The notes: generated by a model from the letters alone, not told the origin. 64,000 bases of DNA from Ignavibacteriota bacterium (GCA_003820375.1 RPQH01000007.1:1-64000); one strand, 5' to 3'. Shown: positions 53,580 through 62,086, counted from the stretch's first letter. A program made the numbers and translations.

Positions 53580-53915
53580 ATGAGGTGTATCGAAGGCAAT
53601 ATCAACTCAAGCCAGAGTGCTTCCAAGGAAAGCAGTTATGATAGTGCCCTTTGCAACTATAACTATGTGTCAGAAAAAAGAGAATTCTTTGACAGAATAT
53701 CGAAAAAGTACTGGGCTCACATAAAGCTTTTGACAGACAGCAAAAATTTCAGATACATGTATGATGAAATAGATCGAATCAAAAACAATTACGATACTAT
53801 GCTCGACTCAGTTGATAGTAACGATTTCGATTATGTGACTTTTGAGAAAAACTTTGACAAAATGATAGAAGATGATACAGCATCTATGATAACTCGCAGT
53901 AAAAGTTCATTGTAA
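53580..53915 (+). CDS. Hypothetical protein, 111 residues
   Basis: No family recognised. Acidic-basic helical protein with an unstructured Ser-rich start (NINSSQSASKESSYDSALCN) and helical centre (FFDRISKKYWAHIKLLTDSK). It stands alone after the ATPase gene, with about 120 bases between. No visible Shine-Dalgarno. Likely a small accessory gene of the element. Confidence 0.45.
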   Translation: MRCIEGNINSSQSASKESSYDSALCNYNYVSEKREFFDRISKKYWAHIKLLTDSKNFRYMYDEIDRIKNNYDTMLDSVDSNDFDYVTFEKNFDKMIEDDTASMITRSKSSL

Positions 53916-54287
53916 TAAACTTTTTAGTGTATCCAAAATATTATACGGAAATGACAACTTCTAAATTTAAAGATATAATTACTGTGTAAGCCGCGGCAAT
54001 TTCACAAAGGGCATTAGTCCGATTGTCAATGACCGCTGTTATGCATACCGGCTCGTCCTCATTTAGGGGTAACGGTAATCCGTCAATAGAGAAAGTATGC
54101 AGACGACTCCGGCTGTCATTGGAGTGCAATGGGAGTTGAGTCGTAAAACAAACTTCCTTTGAATTCTTGTGGCTTACATTCTGTAGAAAGGTTAGTGCCA
54201 ATCTTTAAAGGTTGCTAGCCTTTTTGCATTTTTATACTATTTAGTGGTACAATTTATTCTATAACTAATTAGAAGGAGAATCGTACC
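53916..54287. other. Intergenic or non-coding region of higher G+C
   Basis: Between the 111-residue gene and the primase-like gene. Bases 53990-54200 are richer in G+C than the flanks and end in a hairpin at 54204-54226 (AAAGG..CCTTT) with a T-rich tail, as a small RNA on the plus strand might. The same DNA is open on the minus strand for 86 codons (53941-54201, TTG start, no ATG). Which is right cannot be decided here. Confidence 0.4.
53941..54201 (-). CDS. Possible small protein, 86 residues, weak support
   Basis: Only a TTG start and no clear ribosome-binding site. The C-terminal half DGLPLPLNEDEPVCITAVID, then a TNALCEIAAAYTVIIS stretch, has a believable pattern, but the strand opposes its neighbours. 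The G+C-rich DNA could equally be a small RNA on the plus strand. Confidence 0.3.
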   Translation of the reverse strand: MALTFLQNVSHKNSKEVCFTTQLPLHSNDSRSRLHTFSIDGLPLPLNEDEPVCITAVIDNRTNALCEIAAAYTVIISLNLEVVISV

Positions 54288-55088
54288 TTGTCAAAAGAAT
54301 TTTTAAACTTTGCCGAAATAAGCAAAGCTGTTTTATTTCAAGATCTTTTAGATATTCTCAATATTCCATACAAACAAAAAAAAGGTGAACTGCATGGCGA
54401 TGGTTTTATAGTTAACATAGATAAGAACCTTTTTTTCATGCCTAAAAATGATGCTGTAAAAGGCTCACCAATTAACTTCTTAGCTTATTACAGGAATCTT
54501 GATTTACGTACAGCAGCAGAAGAACTAAAAAATCATTTTCTTAAAAAAGAAAAAGAGCCAAAACGGGAAATCCCAAATCTTACTCTTGAATGGCATGAAT
54601 ATATTGTTAAACGAGGTATTAGTCGTGAAATTGCACAGGAATATGAAGTAGGCTACGTAAAGCAGCGAAGTGTAATAGCCGGAAGGATTGCCTTTAAAAT
54701 CTATGACCATACAGGAAAACACATAGGATATATTGGCTATAAACCTGAAGACGATAGCTGGTTCTATCCTAAAGGCTTTAAAAGACCATTATTTGGCGTT
54801 TATAGACTAAAAGAGACAAAATACGTCATAGTTACCGTAGATCCTTTTGATGCTCTTAAAATCGCCTCTCTTGGCTTAAGGCAGGTCGTATCTTTACTTG
54901 CGAATTCCATGACATCCGAGCAGGAGGAACAACTTAAAAGATTTAAGTATATATTACTATTTCATAAAGAGCCGGAAAATATTGTTAACCGGCTTTGTAA
55001 GACTAGCTTTATAAAAGCACCTGAACTTTCAAAATCGTTAAAGGAATTAACAGATCAAAAGTTGTTGAACATGATAAAGCCCTCTTGA
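54288..55088 (+). CDS. DnaG-like primase protein with degenerate toprim region
   Basis: 266 residues from a TTG start with a strong Shine-Dalgarno (AGAAGGAG). The N-terminus corresponds to the primase zinc-binding region but without Cys (NIDKNLFFMPKNDAVKGSPI, NFLAYYRNLDLRTAAEELKN). ISREIAQEYEVGYVKQRSVI and GRIAFKIYDHTGKHIGYIGY match the primase core. The toprim-like part YVIVTVDPFDALKIASLGL lacks the usual Glu (EGxxD). It may act as a reduced primase in replication of the element. The terminator at 55076 follows. Confidence 0.6.
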   Translation: MSKEFLNFAEISKAVLFQDLLDILNIPYKQKKGELHGDGFIVNIDKNLFFMPKNDAVKGSPINFLAYYRNLDLRTAAEELKNHFLKKEKEPKREIPNLTLEWHEYIVKRGISREIAQEYEVGYVKQRSVIAGRIAFKIYDHTGKHIGYIGYKPEDDSWFYPKGFKRPLFGVYRLKETKYVIVTVDPFDALKIASLGLRQVVSLLANSMTSEQEEQLKRFKYILLFHKEPENIVNRLCKTSFIKAPELSKSLKELTDQKLLNMIKPS

Positions 55089-55108
55089 AAAAAAGAGGGC
55101 TTTAATTT
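55076..55108 (+). terminator. Terminator overlapping the primase-like stop codon
   Basis: A perfect 11-base stem AAAGCCCTCTT/AAGAGGGCTTT is followed by AATTT. The left arm begins inside the last codons. It marks the end of the mobilisation gene block. Confidence 0.75.
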
Positions 55109-55132
55109 GATGAAAAATATATTTTTTCAAAG

Positions 55133-56344
55133 TCATTTAAGCAATATCATTTTCTTTGTTACTAAATAATCTTTCGTTTCAAGTCTATAAAAGTAAATTC
55201 CACTCGAATAACCTATTGCGTTCCAATCAGCTTGATAGCATCCGGGTTGTAGTTCTTGATTAACAAGTTTTATTACTTCTCGACCTAAAGCATCAAAGAT
55301 AATCAGTCTAACCTTATCTTTTGCTGCAATATCAAATGTTATATTTGTTACAGGGTTAAACGGATTGGGGTAATTCTGATTTAGCAAGTATTTTTTAGGA
55401 ACTTCACTTGAAATCTGTTGAATCCCAATAACCTCTGATAATGGCCTACAATAGATTCTTCCACCACTTGTACCTGCATAAATATAGTTGTTTGTTACAC
55501 ATAATGAAAAGACCAACTCCGTCATACCCTGCCCTTTATCAACCCATGTTAAGCCATTATCTGTCGAAACATATGCATTACCTGCTATTACATTATTAAC
55601 ACCACTGGTTATAATGGAAAGAACGTGTCCTAGATTGCCACTCGAATTCCACGTTAACCCATTATCTGTTGATGAATAGAACGCATATTGTGTCGAACCA
55701 TAGACAAAACCTGAAAATAATTTGCTTCCACTAATTCCAAAACATTGAACAGCAACATTATCTAATGACATCGGACTCCATGTATTACCATTGTTTGTAG
55801 ATTTATATGAACACCAGTATGCTCCCGCAAACATATCAGTACCATTACACAACAAAGCACCAGTGCTTTTAGTTAATGGCAATGTTGTCCGAATCCACGA
55901 GTCTCCATTATTTGTGGATTTGTATAATCCTGAGTCTACTGTTCCAGCAAATAGACTAGTTCCATTTGATGCTAACGAATGTACTGATACGCTATTCAAT
56001 GTTGTTTGAATCCAATCCGTGCCGTTATTCGACGAGACATAAACTCCAAAATTTTGAGTGCCTGCAAAAATATTGTTTCCTTTTGCTGCCAAGCAAATAA
56101 CTTTCTGAAAATTTAAAGATGTTTGATACCAATTATAGCCGTTATTAGTAGACTTGAGCACCCCTATGGAAGCATTAGGATAATTGTAAAAACCAGCAAA
56201 AATACTATTTCCATTTACAAGCATTGCTTCTACTCTAGAGTCAGTTGGTCCTTGGTAAACCTGCGACCACTGTGAATAAACTGCATTGTTAAATAAAATG
56301 TACAAAAAGACTGCATACAAAATTGACTTCATTTTAAACTCCAT
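55133..56344 (-). CDS. YCF48/BNR-like beta-propeller secreted protein with T9SS sorting domain
   Basis: 403 residues. An alternative start is the ATG four codons in ([20 protein letters not shown]), which heads the signal peptide. Repeats of the form [11 protein letters not shown] / [13 protein letters not shown] make a propeller of seven or so blades. The last 90 residues are a T9SS domain starting [20 protein letters not shown], ending [21 protein letters not shown]. Predicted surface or released protein. It lies between the mobilisation genes and the tRNA-Gly scar, so it is probably cargo. A structured leader with its own terminator lies just upstream. Confidence 0.85.
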   Translation of the reverse strand: MEFKMKSILYAVFLYILFNNAVYSQWSQVYQGPTDSRVEAMLVNGNSIFAGFYNYPNASIGVLKSTNNGYNWYQTSLNFQKVICLAAKGNNIFAGTQNFGVYVSSNNGTDWIQTTLNSVSVHSLASNGTSLFAGTVDSGLYKSTNNGDSWIRTTLPLTKSTGALLCNGTDMFAGAYWCSYKSTNNGNTWSPMSLDNVAVQCFGISGSKLFSGFVYGSTQYAFYSSTDNGLTWNSSGNLGHVLSIITSGVNNVIAGNAYVSTDNGLTWVDKGQGMTELVFSLCVTNNYIYAGTSGGRIYCRPLSEVIGIQQISSEVPKKYLLNQNYPNPFNPVTNITFDIAAKDKVRLIIFDALGREVIKLVNQELQPGCYQADWNAIGYSSGIYFYRLETKDYLVTKKMILLK

Positions 56345-56367
56345 CTGATTAATTATAATTTATAAAA

Positions 56368-56484
56368 TAAAAAAGGACGCAGTGCTACTTACGTCCCGTT
56401 CGGAGGTACTGGAATACCCTTGTACAAAGACATAAATAGGTGCGCCCATAACGGGCACAACCTATTTTGTGTGATTCTGTACAA
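56368..56484 (-). ncRNA. Candidate riboswitch-like leader RNA of the T9SS gene
   Basis: On the minus strand: outer stem TTGTACA/TGTACAA (56478-56484 with 56420-56426), inner stem ACCTATTT/AAATAGGT-type (56460-56467 with 56434-56441), capped by GTGCCC/GGGCGCAC. Then CCGAACGGG, whose AACGGG can pair with CCCGTT of the cap as a pseudoknot. Last, GGACG..CGTCC followed by TTTTTT, an intrinsic terminator about 25 bases before the gene start. Aptamer-like fold plus terminator is the layout of a transcriptional riboswitch. No known class was recognised. Confidence 0.45.
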
Positions 56485-56769
56485 TGAAAGTTTCCAGTTT
56501 TCCAAACGAAACACATCAAAACAGTTGTGTCAAACAACTATGTTTTTATTAGTAAGAACAAACTTTTCCGTATACAAATATACAAACAAAAATTAATAAA
56601 TTAATAATAAAAATTTATATTATTCTTATTGAAAAATTTGTAACTCAAACAACAAAATATTGATTTATTCTGCTTTCTTTGATAATATACATTCAGCCGA
56701 GTTCTCTATTATATAGGTTTCCCTAACTCTCCCTGTATCGCCAGCATCACAACTAATTGACTAGAAAAG

Positions 56770-56789
56770 TTGTGACGCTATTGTGCCGT
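56770..56789. repeat. 20-base repeat of the integrase gene 3' end
   Basis: TTGTGACGCTATTGTGCCGT matches 57031-57050 (inside the 3' end of the integrase gene) with one difference. The two copies lie on both sides of the tRNA-Gly fragment. They could be arm-type integrase binding sites or the remains of another integrase copy. An inverted repeat TCACAACT/AGTTGTGA overlaps the left copy. Confidence 0.65.
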
Positions 56790-56907
56790 AGAGATAGGAA
56801 TATCTAAATTTATATGATAGAGAAAGAGAAAATTATTTGACTGAATTTAGCACTAACATTTCAATTCTTTCAAGCTTTTACTAGGGTTTTCGAACTTATC
56901 GTTCATT

Positions 56908-56933
56908 GGTTCGATTCCCGTTACCCGCTCCAT
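56908..56933 (+). other. tRNA-Gly 3' end (T-arm and acceptor), attachment-site scar
   Basis: GGTTCGATTCCCGTTACCCG continues to CTCCA: the T-loop, T-stem 3' strand, acceptor strand TACCCGC, discriminator and CCA, as in tRNA-Gly genes. Sequence before it does not form the rest of a tRNA. Its last 13 bases (TTACCCGCTCCAT) recur at 62087-62099. It lies 75 bases from the end of an integrase gene, the standard position of an att site. Confidence 0.75.
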
Positions 56934-56943
56934 TTCATTAAAT

Positions 56944-56963
56944 CGGATTTCATCCGGTTTTTT
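56944..56963 (+). terminator. Terminator after the tRNA-Gly scar
   Basis: CGGAT-TTC-ATCCG followed by GTTTTTTG. It is placed as the native terminator of a tRNA-Gly gene would be. Confidence 0.6.
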
Positions 56964-57006
56964 GATTTTTCCTAAGGAAAAACTGAAATTGGAGGGTAAC
57001 AGGACT

Positions 57007-58089
57007 TCAAATTAGTATCTTTTCTTTGACTTGTGACGCTATCGTGCCGTTGAATTGAAAGCTTGGCTCTAAAGTAGCTATTGCAGACTGCAATACAGAC
57101 AGGTTCACATGAGCATATCTCATCGTTATTCTGATGTCAGAGTGTCCTAGCAGTTCTTTTATTGCTACAATGGAGTTTTTCTTTGCTGCCAAATGGGAAG
57201 CAAAGGTGTGACGAAACACATGCCATGTTATTTTTCTAAGACTCGACATCTTACAGATCTTTTGCAACCTGATACTGCAAACTTTGTAAGTTAATGGCTT
57301 TCCATTTTCATCATGGAATATATACACACTGTCATGTTTTTTATTACTTAACGTCTGAATAACGCTAGACGTTAGAGGAACGGCCCTTGATTTATTGTTT
57401 TTGGGACTTCCTTCAATACCTCTAACAATGTTTCTGTTAACTGTTAAGATGCCCTCTGTAAAATTTATGTCTCGCCATTGCAAAGCAATCAATTCACCAA
57501 ACCTCAACCCGGTTCGTAGTGCTAGAAGAATCATGTCATGCCATAATCCGGTAGCATGTTCAAGAAGTTTATCAATCTCTATTTCAGACAAGTAATCAAA
57601 TTTCTGAGGAGGGACTTTCAGCAACTTAATTTTTGGAATATCTTTTATAATATTCCATTCCACAGCAGATTTAAGACAACGGCTTAGTATGCACAGGTAA
57701 TTATTGATCGATTTAGGCATGAGCATTTTATCCTGAAGCAGATAATGCTTGAAGCATTCAACATCATAGGTACTGATAGTATCAATACGCTTATCTCCAA
57801 AGAAAGGAATAAGATTAGATCTGAGAATGCTTTTCCTGTTCATGTATTCAGATGGTTTATTATTATTTCTGACATACGTTTCAAGCCATTGCAATGCAAC
57901 TTCTTTAAACAAGTATTTCTTTTCCGGTTTTGCTTCTTCCAAGGGCTGACCGCGTGCTAACTTTTGTCGTAACAGAAGTTCATAGGCTTTAGCACCCTTG
58001 TATGAGTTATCAGGACTTCGCTTACGGAATCTTGCTCGATTAATGCCAATATCGATCCAGTATGAGTTGCCACGTTTCAGTAAAGTCAT
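57007..58089 (-). CDS. int: Tyrosine recombinase/integrase
   Basis: 360 residues. N-terminal core-binding (SAM-like) domain (about 65-165: WLETYVRNNNKPSEYMNRKS) and catalytic domain with first Arg in LALRTGLRFGELIALQWRDI, then TWHVFRHTFASHLA, KELLGHSDIRITMRYAHVNL with the nucleophile Tyr. All catalytic residues (R, H-x-x-R, H, Y) are present. It ends 75 bases from the tRNA-Gly attachment scar. The excisionase-like gene directly upstream (four-base gap) is co-transcribed. Typical of an integrative element. Confidence 0.9.
   Translation of the reverse strand: MTLLKRGNSYWIDIGINRARFRKRSPDNSYKGAKAYELLLRQKLARGQPLEEAKPEKKYLFKEVALQWLETYVRNNNKPSEYMNRKSILRSNLIPFFGDKRIDTISTYDVECFKHYLLQDKMLMPKSINNYLCILSRCLKSAVEWNIIKDIPKIKLLKVPPQKFDYLSEIEIDKLLEHATGLWHDMILLALRTGLRFGELIALQWRDINFTEGILTVNRNIVRGIEGSPKNNKSRAVPLTSSVIQTLSNKKHDSVYIFHDENGKPLTYKVCSIRLQKICKMSSLRKITWHVFRHTFASHLAAKKNSIVAIKELLGHSDIRITMRYAHVNLSVLQSAIATLEPSFQFNGTIASQVKEKILI
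57031..57050. repeat. 20-base repeat, second copy, inside the integrase gene
   Basis: The copy encodes the NGTIASQ residues near the integrase C-terminus. See the partner at 56770-56789. Confidence 0.65.
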
Positions 58090-58093
58090 ATTG

Positions 58094-58306
58094 TTAGTTC
58101 ATCTGGTCTATCCGGTGAGAGGCAAGGTAGGCGATAACGTCATCACGGCAAAAGCGAAGCGAGTTGCCTATTTTATAGGCAGGGATTTTTCTTGTATCAA
58201 TCAACCGATACACCGTTGGTAGTGATATACCTAAGACTTCTTTTAGCTCCTTTGGCGACAGAAACGGCTTTTCTAAGACCTCTTTGGGGATAGACCATGT
58301 TTTCAT
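58094..58306 (-). CDS. xis: Excisionase-like helix-turn-helix protein
   Basis: About 70 residues from the ATG at 58306; the TTG at 58339 in the ORF track is less likely. FLSPKELKEVLGISLPTVYR, LIDTRKIPAYKIGNSLRFCR and DDVIAYLASHR are the MerR-type winged helix of the excisionase family. It lies four bases before the integrase gene. It should control the direction of recombination or integrase expression. Confidence 0.8.
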   Translation of the reverse strand: MKTWSIPKEVLEKPFLSPKELKEVLGISLPTVYRLIDTRKIPAYKIGNSLRFCRDDVIAYLASHRIDQMN

Positions 58307-58397
58307 TAGTTTGTCAAGGAACGATACAGGGTAAGGCAAGTCTATAAACTACTGCCTTAATGGCTGCATCAATCCTATCATTAGTTTGTAAAGACAA

Positions 58398-58433
58398 GCA
58401 ACCTCCTCCTTAAAATGATAAGGAGGAGGTTGC
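58398..58433. terminator. Strong hairpin between the DUF5659 and excisionase genes
   Basis: A perfect 15-base stem (GCAACCTCCTCCTTA/TAAGGAGGAGGTTGC) with a six-base loop. The minus-strand T-tract after it is weak, so it may also have an RNA-protecting role. It begins six bases after the DUF5659 stop. Confidence 0.6.
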
Positions 58434-58439
58434 CATAAA

Positions 58440-58715
58440 CTATTCAATACTTGAATATATCCTATTTTTGAGCATTTTTTGGTTTTCTATAAGCGAGCGG
58501 GCTGGAAGCATGAGCTTATCGTCCCAATACTCATTTACCATCTTGTCAATATGCTCATCACGAATAAATAAAAACTGTGCTTTTTGTATATTGGCTTTAT
58601 CGAGGTTCCACAGGGCGTAGCCAAGCGTCACCAAGGCAGACGCCAAACCTAAATCATAGGTCATGAATTTAAAATTTGAAGGATCTCCACCGAAGAATTT
58701 TTCTTTGTCGGTCAT
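58440..58715 (-). CDS. DUF5659-like protein
   Basis: 91 residues: FMTYDLGLASALVTLGYALW, KAQFLFIRDEHIDKMVNEYW and a MLPARSLIENQKMLKNRIYS tail. The pattern T-x-D-x-x-A..L...G, F.F....., Y..., R.L.EN.K.LK fits DUF5659, small proteins frequent in integrative elements. Function unknown. It is separated from the excisionase gene by a strong hairpin. Confidence 0.6.
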   Translation of the reverse strand: MTDKEKFFGGDPSNFKFMTYDLGLASALVTLGYALWNLDKANIQKAQFLFIRDEHIDKMVNEYWDDKLMLPARSLIENQKMLKNRIYSSIE

Positions 58716-58809
58716 ATGATAAAATTAGCTATTAATTATAGTTACCAATCGTCATTGGTAATAGAAGCTTCTACTCTTAATGGCGAATTCCCTCTGATGT
58801 GAAATAAAT

Positions 58810-58839
58810 AAAAAATCCTTAGGAAAATAAGGATTTTTT
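58810..58839. terminator. Bidirectional terminator
   Basis: AAAAAATCCTTA and TAAGGATTTTTT form a 12-base stem. It follows the stop of the 58866 gene on the minus strand. Confidence 0.75.
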
Positions 58840-58865
58840 GAAAAGTTTAATGAAAACAAAATTCG

Positions 58866-60053
58866 CTAGTTATCCAAAACTAGAGTTGTTTGATCGTTTA
58901 AAAATTCATGAATACCGAGGGCATCGGTATCATTTTCATAATCGTTTCTTTGTTCGATATCTTTTTCAGGAGGAGGATGAATGAGTACGAGTTTGATCTT
59001 ATATGAGTTGCCCCTTTTTTCATGACATGATTGATAAGGGTAGAAAGGATCGTAATCTATGGAGAAATAATCTTTTAAAACATTGCTCAAAGCTTGTTTC
59101 TGCTTTTTATACTTATCCCGTGCTTCTGTATCTTTTATAGTCAATTCACCGTAACACTTGGCTAGCACTCTAAGGAATACCCATTGTTCGCAAGGCGTTG
59201 GCAGTTTGCCTTTGCCTACCATTCCCATTTCTTTAAAATCCGTTATGTGCTTGAACCTATATACCTCAATTTCTATTTGTTCTTCATTTAAAAATGTAAT
59301 AGTTATTTGCTGCCAGCTTGTTCCGGATGGAAGTTTATACGGAAACTTATGTCCAGTTATTTGTGGACTTTTTTGACTGAGTTTTTCTAAACCTTCTTTT
59401 AATCCCTCGACTGTTACGTTAGCAACAATAGGTAAAGGTTGTTGTTTATCTGATATTATATGCTTACTTTTTTTTATTCTCCTCTTTTTTCTGATTTGGA
59501 TATTACCAGCTAAAAATGTTTTAACCGTTTTGCAGTAACTTCCTAGAAATTGAAAATCCTCCTTACTTACAGAGCCTATATCAAAAAAATGCTTTAAGGT
59601 TGATTCAAAATGTTCGACATCTTGCTCTAAACAATATTTCGAAAAATAGATTTTTTCTTGTTTATAAATGTTTTCTTTAGTTTTTTGGAGTTGGTTAAGC
59701 TTATACCCATTTGATGATTTATCAGTTCTTGTAACTGCCTGATCCTGAATATGAATAATACAATTTTCCTCATGGATTTTTTCAAATTTACTATAAATCT
59801 CACTAAAGTTTGGTTGAAGTGTCAAGAATACTGAGACAGACAAATTCTCCAATAAATGTTTATTCTGAATCTGAAGGACGTTCCATGTTTCTAGTTTATA
59901 TAAAATTTGTAAATCATTTTTGGAGTTAATTAAATCAATATCAAATCTAATGGGGAACCCCGGTTTATTTTGTGTACAATATGTTTGAATCTTTTGTAGT
60001 ACATGCCAGACATTCTGATTATTTTCTCCGTTCAAACTCATACCCTTTATCAT
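58866..60053 (-). CDS. Hypothetical protein, 395 residues, of the integrative element
   Basis: No family recognised. The first 180 residues are strand- and helix-mixed, the centre is basic (QIRKKRRIKKSKH), and the last 100 residues (PTPCEQWVFLRVLAKCYGEL, KQKQALSNVLKDYFSIDYDP) resemble a winged-helix DNA-binding part. A second ATG lies four codons in, after AAAGGG. It may be a replication or regulatory protein of the element. Uncertain. Confidence 0.5.
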   Translation of the reverse strand: MIKGMSLNGENNQNVWHVLQKIQTYCTQNKPGFPIRFDIDLINSKNDLQILYKLETWNVLQIQNKHLLENLSVSVFLTLQPNFSEIYSKFEKIHEENCIIHIQDQAVTRTDKSSNGYKLNQLQKTKENIYKQEKIYFSKYCLEQDVEHFESTLKHFFDIGSVSKEDFQFLGSYCKTVKTFLAGNIQIRKKRRIKKSKHIISDKQQPLPIVANVTVEGLKEGLEKLSQKSPQITGHKFPYKLPSGTSWQQITITFLNEEQIEIEVYRFKHITDFKEMGMVGKGKLPTPCEQWVFLRVLAKCYGELTIKDTEARDKYKKQKQALSNVLKDYFSIDYDPFYPYQSCHEKRGNSYKIKLVLIHPPPEKDIEQRNDYENDTDALGIHEFLNDQTTLVLDN

Positions 60054-60327
60054 TTAGTAAATGGTTTTACTCTTATTTTAGCAAAAAAAACCTACGTTGT
60101 GCAGTTTATAGTATAATAAATAATAATAATGTGCTATTATTATAGTGTAGTTCTTTTTTGTGATATTGGGCTCGAAGCTGCTTTTTGGTTTCGGGCTCTC
60201 TTTTTATGGCAAGATGGGAGAAAAGAATCCTATCCTTTCCTCTGTATTCCACACAAGTTTAATGCACTTTAACAACTTCATATCTAAATTTGAACTAACC
60301 CTAAAATAAAGAGAAAGGAGTTAAATC

Positions 60328-60504
60328 ATGGGTTGGATCAAAAGAGAAGCCAAAGCATTTGGACGTGAGTTCAAACATCAAGGAAGTATTTTGTTATTTG
60401 GCAAAGCTTCTAAAAATAAGCATCAGTTTCCTAAAAGAAAATTAGGTGCTGAGAGACAGTACATAAAAGCTCAACGAAGTGTAAGACAGCATGGCTTTAA
60501 ATAA
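60328..60504 (+). CDS. Small basic protein, 58 residues
   Basis: Too short for the ORF track. A strong Shine-Dalgarno (GAGAAAGGAGTTAAATC) precedes the ATG: MGWIKREAKAFGREFKHQGS, a short hydrophobic stretch ILLFG, and a very basic rest (KASKNKHQFPKRK...). A terminator follows at once. The ribosome-binding site and terminator make it a credible gene. Probably nucleic-acid binding; no family recognised. Confidence 0.6.
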   Translation: MGWIKREAKAFGREFKHQGSILLFGKASKNKHQFPKRKLGAERQYIKAQRSVRQHGFK

Positions 60505-60506
60505 AA

Positions 60507-60535
60507 AGCCCGCCCCTAAGTATCAGGGCAGGGCT
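60507..60535. terminator. Terminator between convergent genes
   Basis: AGCCC/GGGCT and GCCC/GGGC with a single bulged A form a stem just after the 58-residue gene and before the stop of the minus-strand excisionase-like gene. Confidence 0.7.
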
Positions 60536-60540
60536 CAAAG

Positions 60541-60771
60541 TTATTTCATCAGCCCGTGCCTGTCACGGGTTTGATGGATTTTTGAAGCAGTCTTTTTAGG
60601 TACGGTTGCCAAAGCTTTAAGACCAATTCGTAATTCTTCTTCGTCAAAAAAATGCATACTGTCCAACATGAAATGACCAGGTATTTTACCTTTATAAATC
60701 AATTTATAGACAGTCTTGTTTGAAATTCCAAGAATGGTTGCAACTTCTTTGACTGAAAGGTAGCGAGTCAT
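60541..60771 (-). CDS. Second excisionase-like helix-turn-helix protein
   Basis: 76 residues from the ATG at 60771 with GGAG before it; the longer ORF-track start is not supported. RYLSVKEVATILGISNKTVY, KLIYKGKIPGHFMLDSMHFF and DEEELRIGL are the MerR-type excisionase fold, followed by a basic tail. It is divergent from the second integrase gene, with about 150 bases between, where both promoters and perhaps an operator lie. Confidence 0.75.
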   Translation of the reverse strand: MTRYLSVKEVATILGISNKTVYKLIYKGKIPGHFMLDSMHFFDEEELRIGLKALATVPKKTASKIHQTRDRHGLMK

Positions 60772-60920
60772 AAGTGCTCCCCTTGTGACCCTACGCTCCT
60801 TTAAATTACATTGTCTCAAAATCCCATCAAACCACTAAAAAAAGACACTCCAATTTTTACCTCGCTAAAAATTAGTAACATAAGTTTTAAAAATCAATAT
60901 TAGAAAGGAGACTCAAAAGA

Positions 60921-61868
60921 GTGGCTCAATACTCAAGAAAATTGAAGAAAGGTATTAGGTGGTGGTATAAGTTTGATTTAAGCGGCAAGACGTATGCATC
61001 AAAATGTATTTACCTGACCAAAAACGAGGCGAAGAAAGCTGAAACCGCCCATTACGAGGAACTAAACCGTCAAGAGCGAAACCCCTCTCAAAAGCCCGTT
61101 TTAAGCCTCCTGGAGGCGATTAACGAACGGCTTGACTATGTATTGACCAAGAAAAGTAAGACATATTATCGGGACAATAAACGGTACTACACAATCCTTG
61201 TAAACGAACTCGGTGACGTATCTATTGAAGAGGTGAAAAAGAATCATATTAACGCCATCCTTTTACAAATGTCTGACAGGCTTCAAAACGAAGACAAGGA
61301 TAATTATGCCGTCAATGCCGCCCTTCGGGTTTATAAAGCATTATTTCAGTACGCCATAAAGTCACATGACTTGGACATTAAAAATCCGTGTGTCGGAATT
61401 GATATGTACTCCATTGACAAGCACATGAAGTTCATCCCGCCGGATGCTGACATCGAAGCGGTAAGAAAATTATGCGACACGGACCAACGACTCTTACTAG
61501 ACTTTGTAAAAGATACTGGCTGTAGGATTTCTGAAGCCTTAAGACTTAAAGGAGAAGATGTATCTGAAACGCATGTCATACTATATACAAGGAAAAGTAA
61601 GAACTCAAATCTAGTTCCCCGTAAAGTTCCTTTATCAATACACGTAAGCGGAGAAAAGAGGGAGAGAGTATTCAAGCGTTGGACAGATATTCCGAGATTC
61701 TTAGAAGACAAAGTAAGAAGCTTAGAACAAAAGCCCTGGAGTTGGCATAGTCTTAGACACCGTTACGCTTCGCTTCTTTCAAAAGAAGGTAAACCGTTAT
61801 TTGAGATCATGAGCTTATTAGGGCATTCAAACCTAGAAACCACCCAAATTTACCTTCAATTACTCTAA
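60921..61868 (+). CDS. int: Second tyrosine recombinase/integrase
   Basis: 315 residues from a GTG start with a strong Shine-Dalgarno (AGAAAGGAGACTC). An N-terminal AP2-like arm-binding part (YSRKLKKGIRWWYKFDLSGK), core-binding domain, and catalytic domain with DTGCRISEALRLKG, HSLRHRYASLLSK, MSLLGHSNLETTQIYLQ. The catalytic residues R, HxxR, H, Y are all present; the protein ends two residues after the QIYLQ. TAGTAACA copies before (60872) and after (61928) the gene may be arm sites. It lies 220 bases from the tRNA-Gly repeat at 62087. Clearly different from the first integrase. Confidence 0.9.
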   Translation: MAQYSRKLKKGIRWWYKFDLSGKTYASKCIYLTKNEAKKAETAHYEELNRQERNPSQKPVLSLLEAINERLDYVLTKKSKTYYRDNKRYYTILVNELGDVSIEEVKKNHINAILLQMSDRLQNEDKDNYAVNAALRVYKALFQYAIKSHDLDIKNPCVGIDMYSIDKHMKFIPPDADIEAVRKLCDTDQRLLLDFVKDTGCRISEALRLKGEDVSETHVILYTRKSKNSNLVPRKVPLSIHVSGEKRERVFKRWTDIPRFLEDKVRSLEQKPWSWHSLRHRYASLLSKEGKPLFEIMSLLGHSNLETTQIYLQLL

Positions 61869-61893
61869 TGCAGTATTCAAATTCATTTTAAAT

Positions 61894-61925
61894 AAAGTCA
61901 CTTATTAATTTATAAGTGGCTTTTT
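61894..61925 (+). terminator. Terminator after the second integrase
   Basis: AAAGTCACTTAT pairs with ATAAGTGGCTTT (one G-U pair) followed by TTTT. It lies 25 bases after the stop. Confidence 0.75.
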
Positions 61926-62086
61926 AATTACAAACTAGTAACAAGATGGAATAATGATTAGGGTAAGTTTAGTATGTAACTAATTGGATTTTTAATAACT
62001 TTTATTTGTCAATTTAGATAATGAGACCTGATTTTTTATATTTGATTTAGAAAAATATTTTCATATCATACTAAATTAATAGGAGT

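Larger units (their letters stand above)
56345..57006. other. Leader RNA, repeats and tRNA-Gly scar region
   Basis: 660 bases with no protein gene. From left to right: the candidate leader RNA of the T9SS gene (56368-56484, minus), a 20-base repeat of the integrase 3' end (56770-56789), the tRNA-Gly 3' fragment (56908-56933) and its terminator (56944-56963). Confidence 0.6.

Noticed and set aside
57395-57960. Plus-strand ORFs inside the integrase gene
   Set aside because: They oppose a full-length integrase with all catalytic residues.
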